This document shows positions 19,939 to 29,454 of a stretch of DNA of 39,660 bases, piece by piece; the stretch's first letter is position 1; each line of letters opens with the position of its first letter. Under the pieces are notes generated by a model. That model made no database searches, was not told where the DNA came from, and worked only from the letters and a program-made list of their open reading frames with translations. The translations under genes were made by a program, and so were the position numbers. This DNA is from Caulochytrium protostelioides (lineage: Eukaryota > Chytridiomycota > Caulochytriomycetes > Caulochytriales > Caulochytriaceae): contig ML014281.1 in assembly GCA_003615045.1 (NCBI GenBank), forward strand, positions 1-39,660, in the 5' to 3' direction.

Positions 19939-20905
19939 CGTGCACGTGGCGCCGCGGGGTCGGTATGAGTATCCGTATGGGTCGGAGTTGGAGTTGGAAA
20001 AAAAGAAGCGCGCAGAGCCTAAGCGGCGATGGCGCGATGCTACCCCAAAGGCAGGGCCTGTCGGTCAAGGTCGTGAGCAGGGATCCGCGGTGAGATCGCA
20101 GGTGGCGGGGACGCTGGATCGACAAGAGTGGAGAGCCCGTCGGTGACGCGAGCTCGGAGTCCGAAATGAGACGGGAGTCCCGGACTCGTGGGCCAGCTTG
20201 GGTCCGTGGCGGTATCGAATCATGCGGTTCTCCCGTATCCCTGCCAGCGTCTTTAGGGACAGCGTCCGGTGAAGGCAGGCGGCGAGCCCATGCGCTCGGG
20301 CCACGCTGGCTCCACGCCGAGCGACCCAAGGACGGACCGGCACGACTGGCCCATCGGCTCGGCCACCGCCACCGCCTCCGCTTCTGCCTCCAGAGCCATG
20401 GCCACAGCCGTGCGCCACCATGGCTCGGGCGCCGCAAAGAGCGGAACTCCGCAGGCGGGGAGTTTGTCGCGACGGTCATGGCGGGGGTCCGGGGCTGAGC
20501 GCCCGTGGCTTAACATTATTATTTTTCCTTTGGAACGCATGGTCGCTCCACCAAGTTCCAACGCGCCACACCGGCAGATCACCGATGGCAGGCAGGGTGC
20601 TCTACCTTTCTGCTGATCCGCAACGTCTACTCAAAGACCCCTACCAGGTGCTACTCATGACCCACTCGGTCGATGCGAGACATTCGTGAGGGATGTATCG
20701 CCGTCGATACCATCGAGAGATGCGCTGTGTCGGCGCGATACCCCCAATTCATTCAGACGGTCCAGACCCCTTCCCACATTCACTCTCCCCTGAAACCTGA
20801 ATCCACGATCCACATCGCTTATCGGAGTGTATTGGTTTTCTCAGATCTTTCGGAGATTTACGAAGTTGATCGGAGCTTATCGGGCATCAACCCTCTTCAG
20901 TCAGC
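19939..20905. other. Divergent promoter region between BUD21-like gene and PPE1
   Basis: Just under 1 kb separates two divergent starts. The last 130 bases before PPE1 are lower in GC and pyrimidine-rich, ending TTCAGTCAGCATG. An AT-rich spot, AACATTATTATTTTTCC, lies near 20513-20529. No gene or RNA was recognised. Confidence 0.5.
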
Positions 20906-22282
20906 ATGAGTCTGCTGCAAGAAACGCTCAAGAACCGCGCGATGGCCGCAGAGCGCGCGTCGCGGTCGCCTGAGGGCGGCGAGGACCCCGCCATCTCGCC
21001 GCTTGACGACCGTCACGCGGCCTCGGCCTTCATGCCGGGCGCAGCCGCCACCGCCGGGAATGCCTCGGACGGCGCTGCCCGCTCGCGGCTGCACCCGCCC
21101 ACATTGCCCGCGGAGGGCGCGCCCACGTGGCAGGACTACTTCGAAGAGCGCACCGTGTGGTCGCCGCCGTCATCGGATCACGACGCCAGCCAGACCCGGA
21201 TGGTGCTGTACTCGAGCGGCGCCGCGGCGCCGCCGGGATGGACGCCGCCCGCCGGCGCCACGACCAGCGGCAAACCCCTCGTGCTGCTCGTACACGGCGC
21301 TGGCCACTGCGCCCTGACCTTCGCCGATCTGGCCCGGCATCTCTCGCACCACGTAGCCCACATGGCGGCGCCCGCCTCGGCCGCCGCCGCCCCGGCTCCC
21401 GCGGGCGCCGCCCCCGCCGACGCCGCGGCCGCTGCCGCGGCGGGCGTGCCGCCGGCCAACCCGACGGCCGCGCCGCGGTGGCCGTGGCATCTGGTGGCGT
21501 ACGACGGGCGCGGTCACGGGGAGACGCAGACGGACAACGACGCGGATCTATCGCTGGACCGGCTCGCGCGTGACGCCGAGACCCTCGTGGCGGACATGGT
21601 CGAGCAGCACCGTGCCGGGCACGCGGGCCTGCCGCCGAAGGACATCGTGCTGGTCGGGCACTCGCTGGGGGGCGCCGTCGTCGTCGAAGCCGCCGGCCGG
21701 CTGGCGCGGCGCACGCCGCCAGTGCGCGTGCTCGGCGTCGCGGTGCTCGACGTCGTGGAGGGCACCGCGATGGCGAGCCTGGACCACATGCAGCAGATCC
21801 TGACGCAGCGGCCGGCCGGATTCCGCACTGAGGCCGAGGCGCTCCGCTGGATGACGAGCTCGCACCTGCTCGGCGGTTCGCGCAACGCGCGGCTGCAGCG
21901 ACTCATGCTGCCGGCGCAGCTGAAGCCCCACCCGGAGACGGGGCTGCTGCAGTGGACCAGCGACCTGCCGCGCTCCAGCACGTACTGGGCCGGCTGGTTT
22001 ACGGGGCTCTCGGCCAAGTTTCTGCAGCTGGGCTGCGCCAAACTGCTCGTACTCGCGGGCACCGACCGCCTCGACAAGGAGCTCATGATCGGCCAGATGC
22101 AGGGCAAATTCCAGATGGTCATCTATCCCGACTCGGGCCACAACATCCAGGAGGACGTGCCGGACCACCTGGCGGAGGACTTGGTAGCGTTCTGGCAGCG
22201 CAACCAGCCGCTCGATCTGCGGGCGATTCGCAAGGTGTCTCTTCCCGCGTCCAAACCGGCGGCACCCTCCGCTTCCTCATAA
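20906..22282 (+). CDS. PPE1: Protein phosphatase 2A methylesterase (PME-1/Ppe1)
   Basis: The 458-residue alpha/beta hydrolase removes the methyl ester from the C-terminal Leu of the PP2A catalytic subunit, changing which regulatory subunits bind. The catalytic triad can be placed: Ser253 in GHSLGGAV, Asp282 in LDVVEGTAM and His412 in SGHNIQEDVPDHLAE. The oxyanion region LLVHGAGHCALTF and the AYDGRGHGET block are also present. DVVEGTAM is highly specific to PME-1. Between the oxyanion loop and AYDGRGHGE there is an Ala/Pro-rich insert of about 45 residues, probably a surface loop. Together with a 100-residue N-terminal extension it makes the protein longer than yeast Ppe1 (400). It ends without a clear signal. 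The gene is convergent with ABD1, 157 bases apart. Confidence 0.95.
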   Translation: MSLLQETLKNRAMAAERASRSPEGGEDPAISPLDDRHAASAFMPGAAATAGNASDGAARSRLHPPTLPAEGAPTWQDYFEERTVWSPPSSDHDASQTRMVLYSSGAAAPPGWTPPAGATTSGKPLVLLVHGAGHCALTFADLARHLSHHVAHMAAPASAAAAPAPAGAAPADAAAAAAAGVPPANPTAAPRWPWHLVAYDGRGHGETQTDNDADLSLDRLARDAETLVADMVEQHRAGHAGLPPKDIVLVGHSLGGAVVVEAAGRLARRTPPVRVLGVAVLDVVEGTAMASLDHMQQILTQRPAGFRTEAEALRWMTSSHLLGGSRNARLQRLMLPAQLKPHPETGLLQWTSDLPRSSTYWAGWFTGLSAKFLQLGCAKLLVLAGTDRLDKELMIGQMQGKFQMVIYPDSGHNIQEDVPDHLAEDLVAFWQRNQPLDLRAIRKVSLPASKPAAPSASS

Positions 22283-22331
22283 GACGCCGCGGCCTCTTCT
22301 CACAGAGCCGCCCGTGGGCTCATCCATACTT

Positions 22332-22355
22332 CCATCCATCCATCCATCCATCCAT
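22332..22355. repeat. ATCC microsatellite in the PPE1 3' region
   Basis: About six uninterrupted CATC/ATCC units lie about 50 bases after the PPE1 stop. Confidence 0.9.
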
Positions 22356-22439
22356 TGTTTTACTCCATCAAAAATCTAATACACAAAAAGTACAAACGAA
22401 CGTCCATGAGGTCGGGAGGCAGGGACGGGAGGCCACACA

Positions 22440-24044
22440 CTACGGGAGCTTGCGGAAGACAAAGACGGCATAGACGCCGGCGGCCTCCCAGTCGTCCAAT
22501 TTGATCATCTGATCGCGGAAGACGTTCATGCGCATCAGACTCGCATACTCGGGCGTGCGCTTCACGTCACGCAGCGACGTCACGCGTCCCTCGGCGGCGT
22601 CGCGCTGGATGGTGTCGCGCGAGAGCCCCGCGGCCTCGAGACAATCGAGCAGGTATTCCTGGAAGGGGCGAAATACGATGGGTTCCAGGCCGGCCTCGCG
22701 GGCGAGCTGCACGAGCACACCCCAGTGCACGAGGTACTCGGGACAGTCGTCGATCGCGTCTTCCAAATGGAACGTGTACCGGTGGCCGAAGGGCGGGCAC
22801 GGCGTCTTTTGGTCGAACGCCACGTTGTAAATCGCGTTCCCGAACGAGAGGCCCGGCTGGGAGCGCAGCCGCTTCATCAAGCGGTACCCATTGGGGATCG
22901 TGCCAAAGAAATGTCCGCCCGACGCAAGCAGGGACGCCGCGTTGTGTACGGCTTGGCGGGCGCGGTCCTCGCTCTCGAAGGCATAATGCAGCGCAAACTG
23001 GCAGCTGACGGCCTGGAATGTGCCGAGGGCCAGCCCAGCCAGCGCATTGAGGCCGAAGCAGTCGCGAGCATGGAATTCAGCCTTGTACAGCGATTTCCCA
23101 CCGTCGCGGCCGCCGCGACTGTTTTTGTGTAACATCTCATCAAAGCGCTCACGCGCATGCTTGACCGAGGTCGCGGCGACGTCCAGCAGCATCAACTGCG
23201 CGATCCCCGCTTGCTCCCACTTGTAGAGATCGCCGCCTTTGCCGCCGCAGAAATCCACAACCGACGATCCGCTCTTCACGTACCGCATGATCAGCGAGTT
23301 CTTGACCCAATTGTTAAACCGCTTCAAGCCGATGATCACGCTGTCCGCCCGCTTGCCCTGGCTGCCCTGCTGCCGCTGGTTGTAGTGTTGCGCGACGTCC
23401 AGCACGGCCGTCGAATTCGACTGCGCCACAATCGCCCGCTGCAGCTCCGCGTGATGCTGGTCGCTCCGCACCCATCGCGGGTAGCTCGCCGCAGGCCGCG
23501 CGCGACCTCTCCGCTTGCCATCCATCGTCCACACGTTCGCCCGCTTCGACCAGTCCGGTCCGCCGCTGCCGTGGCCCGTGTTCGCCAGCTCGCGCGGTCC
23601 ATCCTGGTTTCCGCCGCCGCTGTTGCCATCACGCGGACTGTTGCGGCCGCGGCCGCCGCTGTGACGACCGCCGCCGCCGCCGCTGTGGCGGCTACCGCGG
23701 GCGGGCGCCGGGTGGGGTGCCGGATGCGGCCAGCCGGGGTCGGCGTCGCCGTGGCCGCCGGCATACCGCGGCGCGCCTGGCGCGGCGGTCGACAGCGCCG
23801 CTGACGACGCAGGATGCGGCATGGACGCGTGGCCGGCGTACATCTCGGGGTTCTGGCTCTGGCCGCCCATGGCATGCGGATGGGGTGGCAGCCCGTAGCT
23901 CGAGTGCGCGGCGTGCGGGTATCCTCGTGGGAGCGCGTGGGGGGGTAGCGGCACGGCGGATCGCGGGTCGTGCGGAGCCGGGCCGTAGGTGTGAGATGGC
24001 TGCGGGGTGGGGCCGTTCCCGCCGGAAGAGTGGTGGGCGGCCAT
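22440..24044 (-). CDS. ABD1: mRNA cap guanine-N7 methyltransferase
   Basis: The enzyme transfers a methyl group from S-adenosylmethionine to N7 of the mRNA cap guanine in the nucleus. The catalytic half starts near residue 195 with DVAQHYNQRQQ and the conserved GLKRFNNWVKNSLI. It continues with the SAM-binding motif SSVVDFCGGKGGDLYKWE (about residues 258-275), LLDVAATSVKHARER, the CQFALHYAFES block and GGHFFGTIPNGYRL. The C-terminal part has FGHRYTFHLEDAIDDCPEYLV and ends WEAAGVYAVFVFRKLP. The first 190 residues are disordered and rich in Gly, His, Pro and Ser, with RGG-like patches. From the ATG at 24042-24044 (MAAHHSSGGNG) the product has 534 residues. An in-frame ATG at 24216-24218 (MSVPDP) would give 592. 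The frame further upstream has no family similarity. The start is therefore the least certain point. Confidence 0.93.
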   Translation of the reverse strand: MAAHHSSGGNGPTPQPSHTYGPAPHDPRSAVPLPPHALPRGYPHAAHSSYGLPPHPHAMGGQSQNPEMYAGHASMPHPASSAALSTAAPGAPRYAGGHGDADPGWPHPAPHPAPARGSRHSGGGGGRHSGGRGRNSPRDGNSGGGNQDGPRELANTGHGSGGPDWSKRANVWTMDGKRRGRARPAASYPRWVRSDQHHAELQRAIVAQSNSTAVLDVAQHYNQRQQGSQGKRADSVIIGLKRFNNWVKNSLIMRYVKSGSSVVDFCGGKGGDLYKWEQAGIAQLMLLDVAATSVKHARERFDEMLHKNSRGGRDGGKSLYKAEFHARDCFGLNALAGLALGTFQAVSCQFALHYAFESEDRARQAVHNAASLLASGGHFFGTIPNGYRLMKRLRSQPGLSFGNAIYNVAFDQKTPCPPFGHRYTFHLEDAIDDCPEYLVHWGVLVQLAREAGLEPIVFRPFQEYLLDCLEAAGLSRDTIQRDAAEGRVTSLRDVKRTPEYASLMRMNVFRDQMIKLDDWEAAGVYAVFVFRKLP

Positions 24045-24550
24045 GCGTCTCGCGCTGCACGTCGGCGGCGCGCGTCGTAGAGATTCGCCGCTCGATTCGC
24101 CGTCACGCAAGCGATGGGCAGCGCGGGGGAGACCCAACCCACCGAGCAGAGCCGAGTAAGCACGAGCTATCGGAAGCGGAGCGGTTGGGGAGGGTGGAGC
24201 GGGGTCAGGCACGCTCATACGCGTTGGTGTCCTGCAACGACGTGTGTGAACCCGGTACCAGCCTGACTGGATCTTGCATGGAACCAAGCATGGCACGACG
24301 GCTAGATCACCGACTCCAATGGTACGAGGCCGGCCCATCCCAGAAGACGCGGGACGAGGATCCGCTGAAGAGGCCGGGGGCCTGCGGAACATGAGGACGG
24401 GAGCGAGGGCGAGCACCCCCGGGCTGAAGCCGGCGGCGACAAGCCACCTGATGAGCGCAACCCCGCGCCCGCGGGAATGGAGAAACAAAATTCAAGCCAC
24501 GCGACCTGTTTCGTTTAGGTGGGCGTGAGGGGCCGGCAAATGAATGATGG

Positions 24551-24620
24551 TAACTAGCGAGTAATAGTAACTAGGTAACTAGTAATAGTAACTAGGTAAC
24601 TAGATGATAACTAGCGAATA
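24551..24620. repeat. AT-rich array with two 21-base units, flanked by TAACTAGCGA
   Basis: The 21-base unit TAATAGTAACTAGGTAACTAG occurs twice in a row (24562-24582 and 24583-24603). TAACTAGCGAG at 24551 and TAACTAGCGAA at 24608 flank the pair, so the array may have expanded from one motif. GTAACTA-type words also pair with one another. Confidence 0.88.
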
Positions 24621-24742
24621 CCGGAATCAAGATCTCCTGTCACTGGGAGTTTCTTCAACGGCCTGTCATCGGATTTCCGACGACAGAGGTCGAGCTGTCG
24701 TCTCATGATGACAGAGGAGTGCAACAATCGTCTGTCGGTCTG

Positions 24743-24787
24743 CAGGATGGACAGGATGGACAGGATGGACAGGATGGACAGGATGGA
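24743..24787. repeat. Five tandem copies of CAGGATGGA
   Basis: Five exact 9-base units stand about 125 bases left of the break point of Fanzor relic C. Confidence 0.93.
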
Positions 24788-24910
24788 CAGCAGTCTCATC
24801 ATCAGCGCGCGGCCCCGGATGCAATAACATTGACAGGAGAAAACTACACGTCGGCAACTAGCCTCAACCGTTAGCTCAATATCAGGATCATCCAGGACCC
24901 ATGGCCCTGG

Positions 24911-25545
24911 CCGCTGGGTGCACGCCCGGTACACGCGAGCCGCTGGAACGGCGATCTCGCTGTTGGGGCAAACATAGAGGCGCCATAGGCAACCAACACG
25001 GGCTTCATCTCCGTGGTCGTCCCCTCGGCGACGCCGTTCAAGAACTGGGCAAACACGCGCTGCTTGCCGCTGTACAGCTGCAGGCGCTGGCGTGCCCAGC
25101 GCGGCTTCAGGGCCTCGGCCCACAGCGGTTCGTACGTGGCGAGCCACACCTCCGGAAATCGATGGTGCTTGGCGAGTGCGGTGCCTTTGAGACCGACCTC
25201 CGACAACGGCCGCAGCGGCTCCTGGAGACCGCGCTGCCAAGCCTCTCACTGCTTTTGGACGGCTTTGATGCAGCCTTCCACATACCACTGCCTTCGGCTC
25301 AGCTTCCAGCTGACGATCTAGCCTTTGTACCCCACCATGGCGATATAGAAGACGTTGGTGCGACACAGGCCGTTCCCGGCGATGCAGTACTCATGGAGGC
25401 GGCCGGCCCCACCCGGTCCAGCATGATCGACGCGGCGACCGTCTCATTCATCACGACCGTCAGGTCCTGTCTAGCATAGCCGTCACCTCCCTCGCCGACG
25501 TTCCGGTCCCCGGTGGCCGCGAGCCTCGCCCTCGACGGCACAGCC
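24911..25545 (-). mobile_element. Fanzor relic C: central part of the nuclease, 3' end lost
   Basis: Read on the minus strand, pieces in different frames give ARQDLTVVMNETVAASIMLDRVG, then YCIAGNGLCRTNVFYIAMVGYKG, then KLSRRQWYVEGCIKAVQKQ, and a stop. Downstream come WLATYEPLWAEALKPRWARQ and VLVAYGASMFAPTARSPFQRL. The order (a GN-rich turn with VFYIA, a KLSRRQWY helix, then VLVAYGA) fits the RuvC-I-to-II part of Fanzor proteins, where a D-P-G turn normally starts RuvC-I. Homology with relic B ends exactly at the Arg codon of YRACTQR (24911), so RuvC-II, RuvC-III and the 3' tail are missing. At least two frameshifts and one stop make it non-functional. The upstream limit near 25545 is only where the recognisable protein similarity ends. 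Confidence 0.75.
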
Positions 25546-26056
25546 TCCCTAGATCAATTTCTTGATTCTTGCCGCGGCCCTAGGACGTCATCAACATGCT
25601 GCAACACACCATTACACGTCTCTCTGCCCTACAGACGCCCTAGTCGTGGGTGACTCTTCGTCATGGCGGGGCAGCGGGAGCACGATGCCCAGAACGAAAA
25701 AGACACGGGTTCGATAACAGTTAAGGAGGAAGAAGAGAAGCGCTTAGACTGCGACGGGACAGTGACGGGCGACGGGATGGCGAGCGGCTGGGGCGGAGGC
25801 AAGGCGCCGGCACATCAGCATCCACGCGGCACGATGCATCTTCGTATCCAGCATGGCGTCGAGGGGCGACGACCACGACGCGAACTCCCTCTCGGCATGC
25901 GACATACCTTGGGAAGGACATCGTAGATCGCGCGCGACCGCTGGTTCGCTTGGCCCCATCGTCAGCGCCCCTTCTCGCCTCACCTTACCTCGCGGACACG
26001 TGGCTGTCGTTCATGGTCAGGCACGTGCCGCGGGGCGAGGCGTCGCCGTCAGCCCT
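25546..26056. other. Spacer between Fanzor relic C and the cofilin stop
   Basis: No gene is recognised. It may still contain eroded 5' sequence of the Fanzor element, but I cannot support that by similarity within this window. The last part is the cofilin 3' UTR. Confidence 0.4.
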
Positions 26057-27145
26057 TTACGAGGTCATGCGGGTGACCTTGTCTAAGACGGTCTCGTGGG
26101 CGACCTCAGAGAGGTCAGTGCACTGGATCTCGGTGTAAATACCGTCCAGCTTCTTGCGGAGCATGACCTTCGAGGAGGCATAGAGCATCTTCTGCTTGAT
26201 GGTGGCGGTGTCGGGACTCCAAACGTAGAAGAGGATCTTGTTACGGACGCCCTCGCCGCCGGTCTCGTACTCGAAGTCGAACACGCCGTAGCGGCACTCG
26301 TTAGCCGGGAGCGAGGCGACAAAGTCATCGTACGTGCCCTGCTCCACGCTCGAGGCGACCTGGATCTCCTTCAGATCACTGGTCAGCTTGTAGATCAGGA
26401 ACTTGTACTTCTTGCCGATCTTCAGATCGTTGTACGCCTTGACGGCGTCGTCCTGCACAGTCACACCGGAAGACTGCATGCCATCCAAGATCAGATCGGA
26501 TCAAAGCATCATCATCATCATGATGTGATGGTACGATGGAGGGACATCAACACAGGAAAAGAGAAAACAGTAAGATGAGTGGGTTGCCTCACAAGATCGC
26601 CATAAGAGCCACCAAAAATGCGATCGCGCATTCGCTGTCGGTCGGAGCCCAGGGGACGCGTTCACCATCCACACCACGCGAGAGATGGGAGGTTGCACAT
26701 GGCGGCGCGGAAGGGCCAAGAGGGGCGCTCATCGCCAGCGGCGGGTCCCGCGATCCGCCTCGGCCGGATCACGTCGCATGCGCCATACGTCGCATATCAA
26801 GCCGCGGCTCGGAACGATCGGCAGCTGACCAGATGGATCGCACCCGCCGGTTTCTCAGCGTCCCAGGAACATGGCGTTGCCCGTGTCACGGTGCTCGATT
26901 CGCCAACGCGCGAGCACGAAAAGCAAGACCTCCGCGTCCCTGGCGGAGGCCATGACCACTCCCGGGTATCGAGCAAAGGATGCGAGTCATGACGTCGAGC
27001 GCCTAGCGCCGCTGCGAGAACCGACCTCGCGCGACGAGTCGCGATGGCGCATGTCACAGGCGTGTATCACGCCCGTGGTCCACGACGTGCGCGGCCGCCA
27101 CACCGTGCATCGCGCCGCGGCGGGTAAAACGGATGCACTTACCAT
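26057..27145 (-). CDS. COF1: Cofilin (ADF/cofilin), with an ATG-only first exon
   Basis: The actin-severing protein binds ADP-actin and drives filament turnover in the cytoplasm. Exon 2 (26057-26473) encodes SSGVTVQDDAVKAYNDLK, then KKYKFLIYKLTSD. The core helix region follows with VFDFEYE, KILFYVWSPDTATIKQKMLYASSK (the actin-binding long helix) and LRKKLDGI, ending in DKVTRMTS. Upstream of SSG the minus strand reads GGCATGCAG then TCTTCC. The CAG is a good 3' splice site, and a perfect ATG followed by GTAAGT lies at 27143-27145 and 27137-27142. Joining them gives M-SSGV, the usual fungal cofilin start, and 139 residues in total (yeast 143). The alternative start, the ATG at 26477-26479, would give MQSSGV without an intron. 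The splice model is inferred and the protein identity is firm. Confidence 0.88.
26474..27142 (-). other. Putative 669-base first intron of cofilin
   Basis: On the minus strand it begins GTAAGTGCATCC directly after an ATG and ends GGCATGCAG before the TCT of exon 2. Open frames inside it are shadows. A long intron right after the start codon can carry enhancer activity in actin-cytoskeleton genes, which is inference here. Confidence 0.6.
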
Positions 27146-29010
27146 CGTGGAAATCGATTGAATACGTGTTGAGAAAAGGGGAGCGCGTAACCAAAGAAGG
27201 GTGATGGGGGGGAGGAGGGGGTCGTCTGGGTCTCAGATACAGCGGCGGAGGCGGTTGGGCGAGAGAGAGGGGAGATGACGTTGTGCTTGACATAAAACCA
27301 CAGGGACATCGCAACGTGGGTCCACACGCCTCAGCCCATCGCGCCTGCGCATGAAACGTCATGCGCGGCCATGCAGCGCACGTGGGCGATGGAATTCATA
27401 CTCCTCTCGTGACGTGTGATGGCGCCCGTCCGGGGTCGATGGATGCAGTGGCGACGATTGCGACGATTTGACATATGGGATGCGACGCCCATCGGACACG
27501 GCCCATTCGCGGTGCCCCCGGTCCACACCGATAGGTCTCGCAGCCGCTCGCTCGGTCGACGATGGGCCGAGGGCTTGGCGCGTCCGCGTCCACGTCCCTT
27601 TGCTTTTCCGCAGAGCCACGGACGCATCCACCGGCCATTCGGCAGGGGCGCTCCTGCTCTTGCTCGCCTTTAGAGTGGTTGTCGGCGTCACGGCCGTCGG
27701 CGCCAGGCCCGCACGGCCCAGATCATGGCTTCGCAGTCGCCTCGCCGTGGACACCGTGGGGAGGCGGCCCGACCTGATCCGCTGGCCGGGCTGCGGTGGC
27801 CGCCGTGACGCCCTCAGCGGCCCTCGGCGGAAGACCCTCAGCGACGCCAGCTGCGCCGCGCGGCGACGACACGGCCAGGGCCATGACCGCTTCTCGAGTC
27901 CCCCCTCACGTTCCCCCTGTTTTCCTAGTCAGCGACCGCGACATCGATAGGTGGGGCACCGCGCTCTAGCGCGCGTGAGAGCCTCACCCTTGGCAAGACG
28001 AGTGCTGGAGAGGCGCGCGCGCCCTCGACCCTCGCCGGCAGGGAAGGGCGAAGCAGGAGGAACACAATGGATGCGGCTTGCGAGGGCGCCCGCGCCAAAC
28101 GACGAGAACGGGAACCGCCTCCACGCGCGACGGTTGACCACCAGCGGTCATGTTGCTCGCGATGTGTCAGGGCCACGGTCGATACTTCCTTTCAAAATGG
28201 GCGCAGGGGTCGCCGTGTTCTCATGACCAACAAGGGCAAAAAATAGAATCGTTTCCGGCCATTTTTGATGGGCTGCTCTGACATATGACACGGGTGGTGC
28301 CGCGCGGCTGCTGCCACCGCTCCTGCCACCGCTCCTGCCACCAGGGAAAGAAGCCGGGGAGGGGGGCTCGCCAAGGGGGGCTGATGGCCCGGCGGATCGG
28401 CCGCGCATGACGCCTCCGCCGATCCTCGGAACCGGTCACAGCAGCCATGGCGAGCTCCGGCAGATCGGGTAGGTTCACGGTCTATTCCATCGCATAACCG
28501 CGTAGCCTTGGATCAGGCTAGATCCTCGTTTCGGGCCAATCCGAGACCTCTTCTTCTCCGAGTTAGTGAGTCACTCTCCCGCCATCATGGTGTCGTCACG
28601 ACGTGTTTATAAAAAGGGGATGTCCAGATTAACGGCGAGTTTATTAGAGTGGTGCGGACGGGCACATACTCCTCCAACGGCGCGCACTCCACGAAGATCC
28701 GGGCACGCATTCACCGAGCGCTTCCCGCTGCGCAGTCCCTTTCCATCCACAAGACAACCGGGCCGCACGGAGAAAGGGAGAGGAGGCGTCTGGCAGACGG
28801 GGACGCCAGACAGGCTCCCGCGCGGCACCGAGCCGAGCGTGGCGCGACAGCGGGTGGATGGGCGAGAGACCGGTGGGGAATCACATACGGAGCAGGCAGG
28901 GGAGGCGCTGGGAAGCGGTCCGGACGCACAGCAGACAAAACGCCGCGATCGGGAGGTCGCGCTCGAAGATGCTAGTGGTCGAGGTCGGGAGGGAGCGGAG
29001 AGCCGCGCGC
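27146..29010. other. Spacer between cofilin and RPS23; no supported gene
   Basis: This stretch of 1.9 kb should hold the cofilin promoter and the RPS23 3' UTR. It has three tandem CTGCCACCGCTC-like units near 28308-28342 and an isolated TATA box at 28608-28616 on the plus strand. Frames such as 27359-27754 show no motif. Confidence 0.5.
28608..28616 (+). promoter_or_regulatory. Isolated TATAAAAAG element
   Basis: GTTTATAAAAAGGGG is a strong TATA match on the plus strand, but no coding gene follows on that strand. It could drive a non-coding transcript antisense to RPS23, or be chance. Confidence 0.3.
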
Positions 29011-29454
29011 TTAAGAGCGGGGCTTCTCCTTCTTCTCGGACCAGAGGGCCATGAGGGACACACCGGCGACCGAGGTGACCTTGAAGCGGACACCGGGCAA
29101 GTCACCGACGGCCTTGCCGGAGCGACCGAAACCAGCGATCAGGATCTCGTCGTTCTCGTCGATGAAGTTCATGGAACCGTCACGGGGCACGAAGGCGGTG
29201 ACCTTCTTGCCGTTCTTGATGAGCTGGGCACGGACACACTTACGGATAGCCGAGTTAGGCTGCTTAGCCTCAACACCGATCTTCTCGAGAACGATGCCCT
29301 TGGCCATCGGGGCGCCCTGGAAGGGCGAGTAGCGGAAGCGCGTGCCCAACAGGCGCTTCTTGTAGTCCTTGTCGGCCCATCGCTGGTTGCGACGGTGCAC
29401 ACGCAGCTTGCGGGCGGCGTTGATACCCTTGGCCTTGTTACTACGGCCGGCCAT
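29011..29454 (-). CDS. RPS23: 40S ribosomal protein S23 (uS12)
   Basis: The 147-residue protein sits at the decoding centre of the small ribosomal subunit. Diagnostic blocks are [57 protein letters not shown] and the C-terminal KEKPRS. The KQPNSAIRK loop carries the Pro that is hydroxylated in other eukaryotes and touches the codon-anticodon helix. The start used (29452-29454) gives [10 protein letters not shown]. An in-frame ATG 15 bases further upstream ([10 protein letters not shown]) and an out-of-frame ATG before it lie nearby, so initiation is not certain. No intron is needed, which is somewhat unusual for a fungal ribosomal protein gene. A 5' UTR intron cannot be excluded. Confidence 0.97.
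   Translation of the reverse strand: MAGRSNKAKGINAARKLRVHRRNQRWADKDYKKRLLGTRFRYSPFQGAPMAKGIVLEKIGVEAKQPNSAIRKCVRAQLIKNGKKVTAFVPRDGSMNFIDENDEILIAGFGRSGKAVGDLPGVRFKVTSVAGVSLMALWSEKKEKPRS

Larger units (their letters stand above)
24219..24910. other. ABD1 upstream region with AT-rich and short tandem repeats
   Basis: From about 24535 the composition shifts from GC-rich to locally AT-rich. Two tandem arrays (24551-24620 and 24743-24787) lead into the truncated end of Fanzor relic C. No gene is supported. The frame at 24611-25366 is a shadow crossing repeat and relic. Confidence 0.5.

Noticed and set aside
24045-24488. N-terminal 148 residues that would extend ABD1
   Set aside because: It begins at a non-ATG codon and has no cap-methyltransferase similarity. 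Only the ATG at 24218 remains a possible alternative.
24743-24787. Regular short repeats as a CRISPR-like array
   Set aside because: Units are contiguous with no spacers and the genome is eukaryotic. It is a simple tandem repeat.
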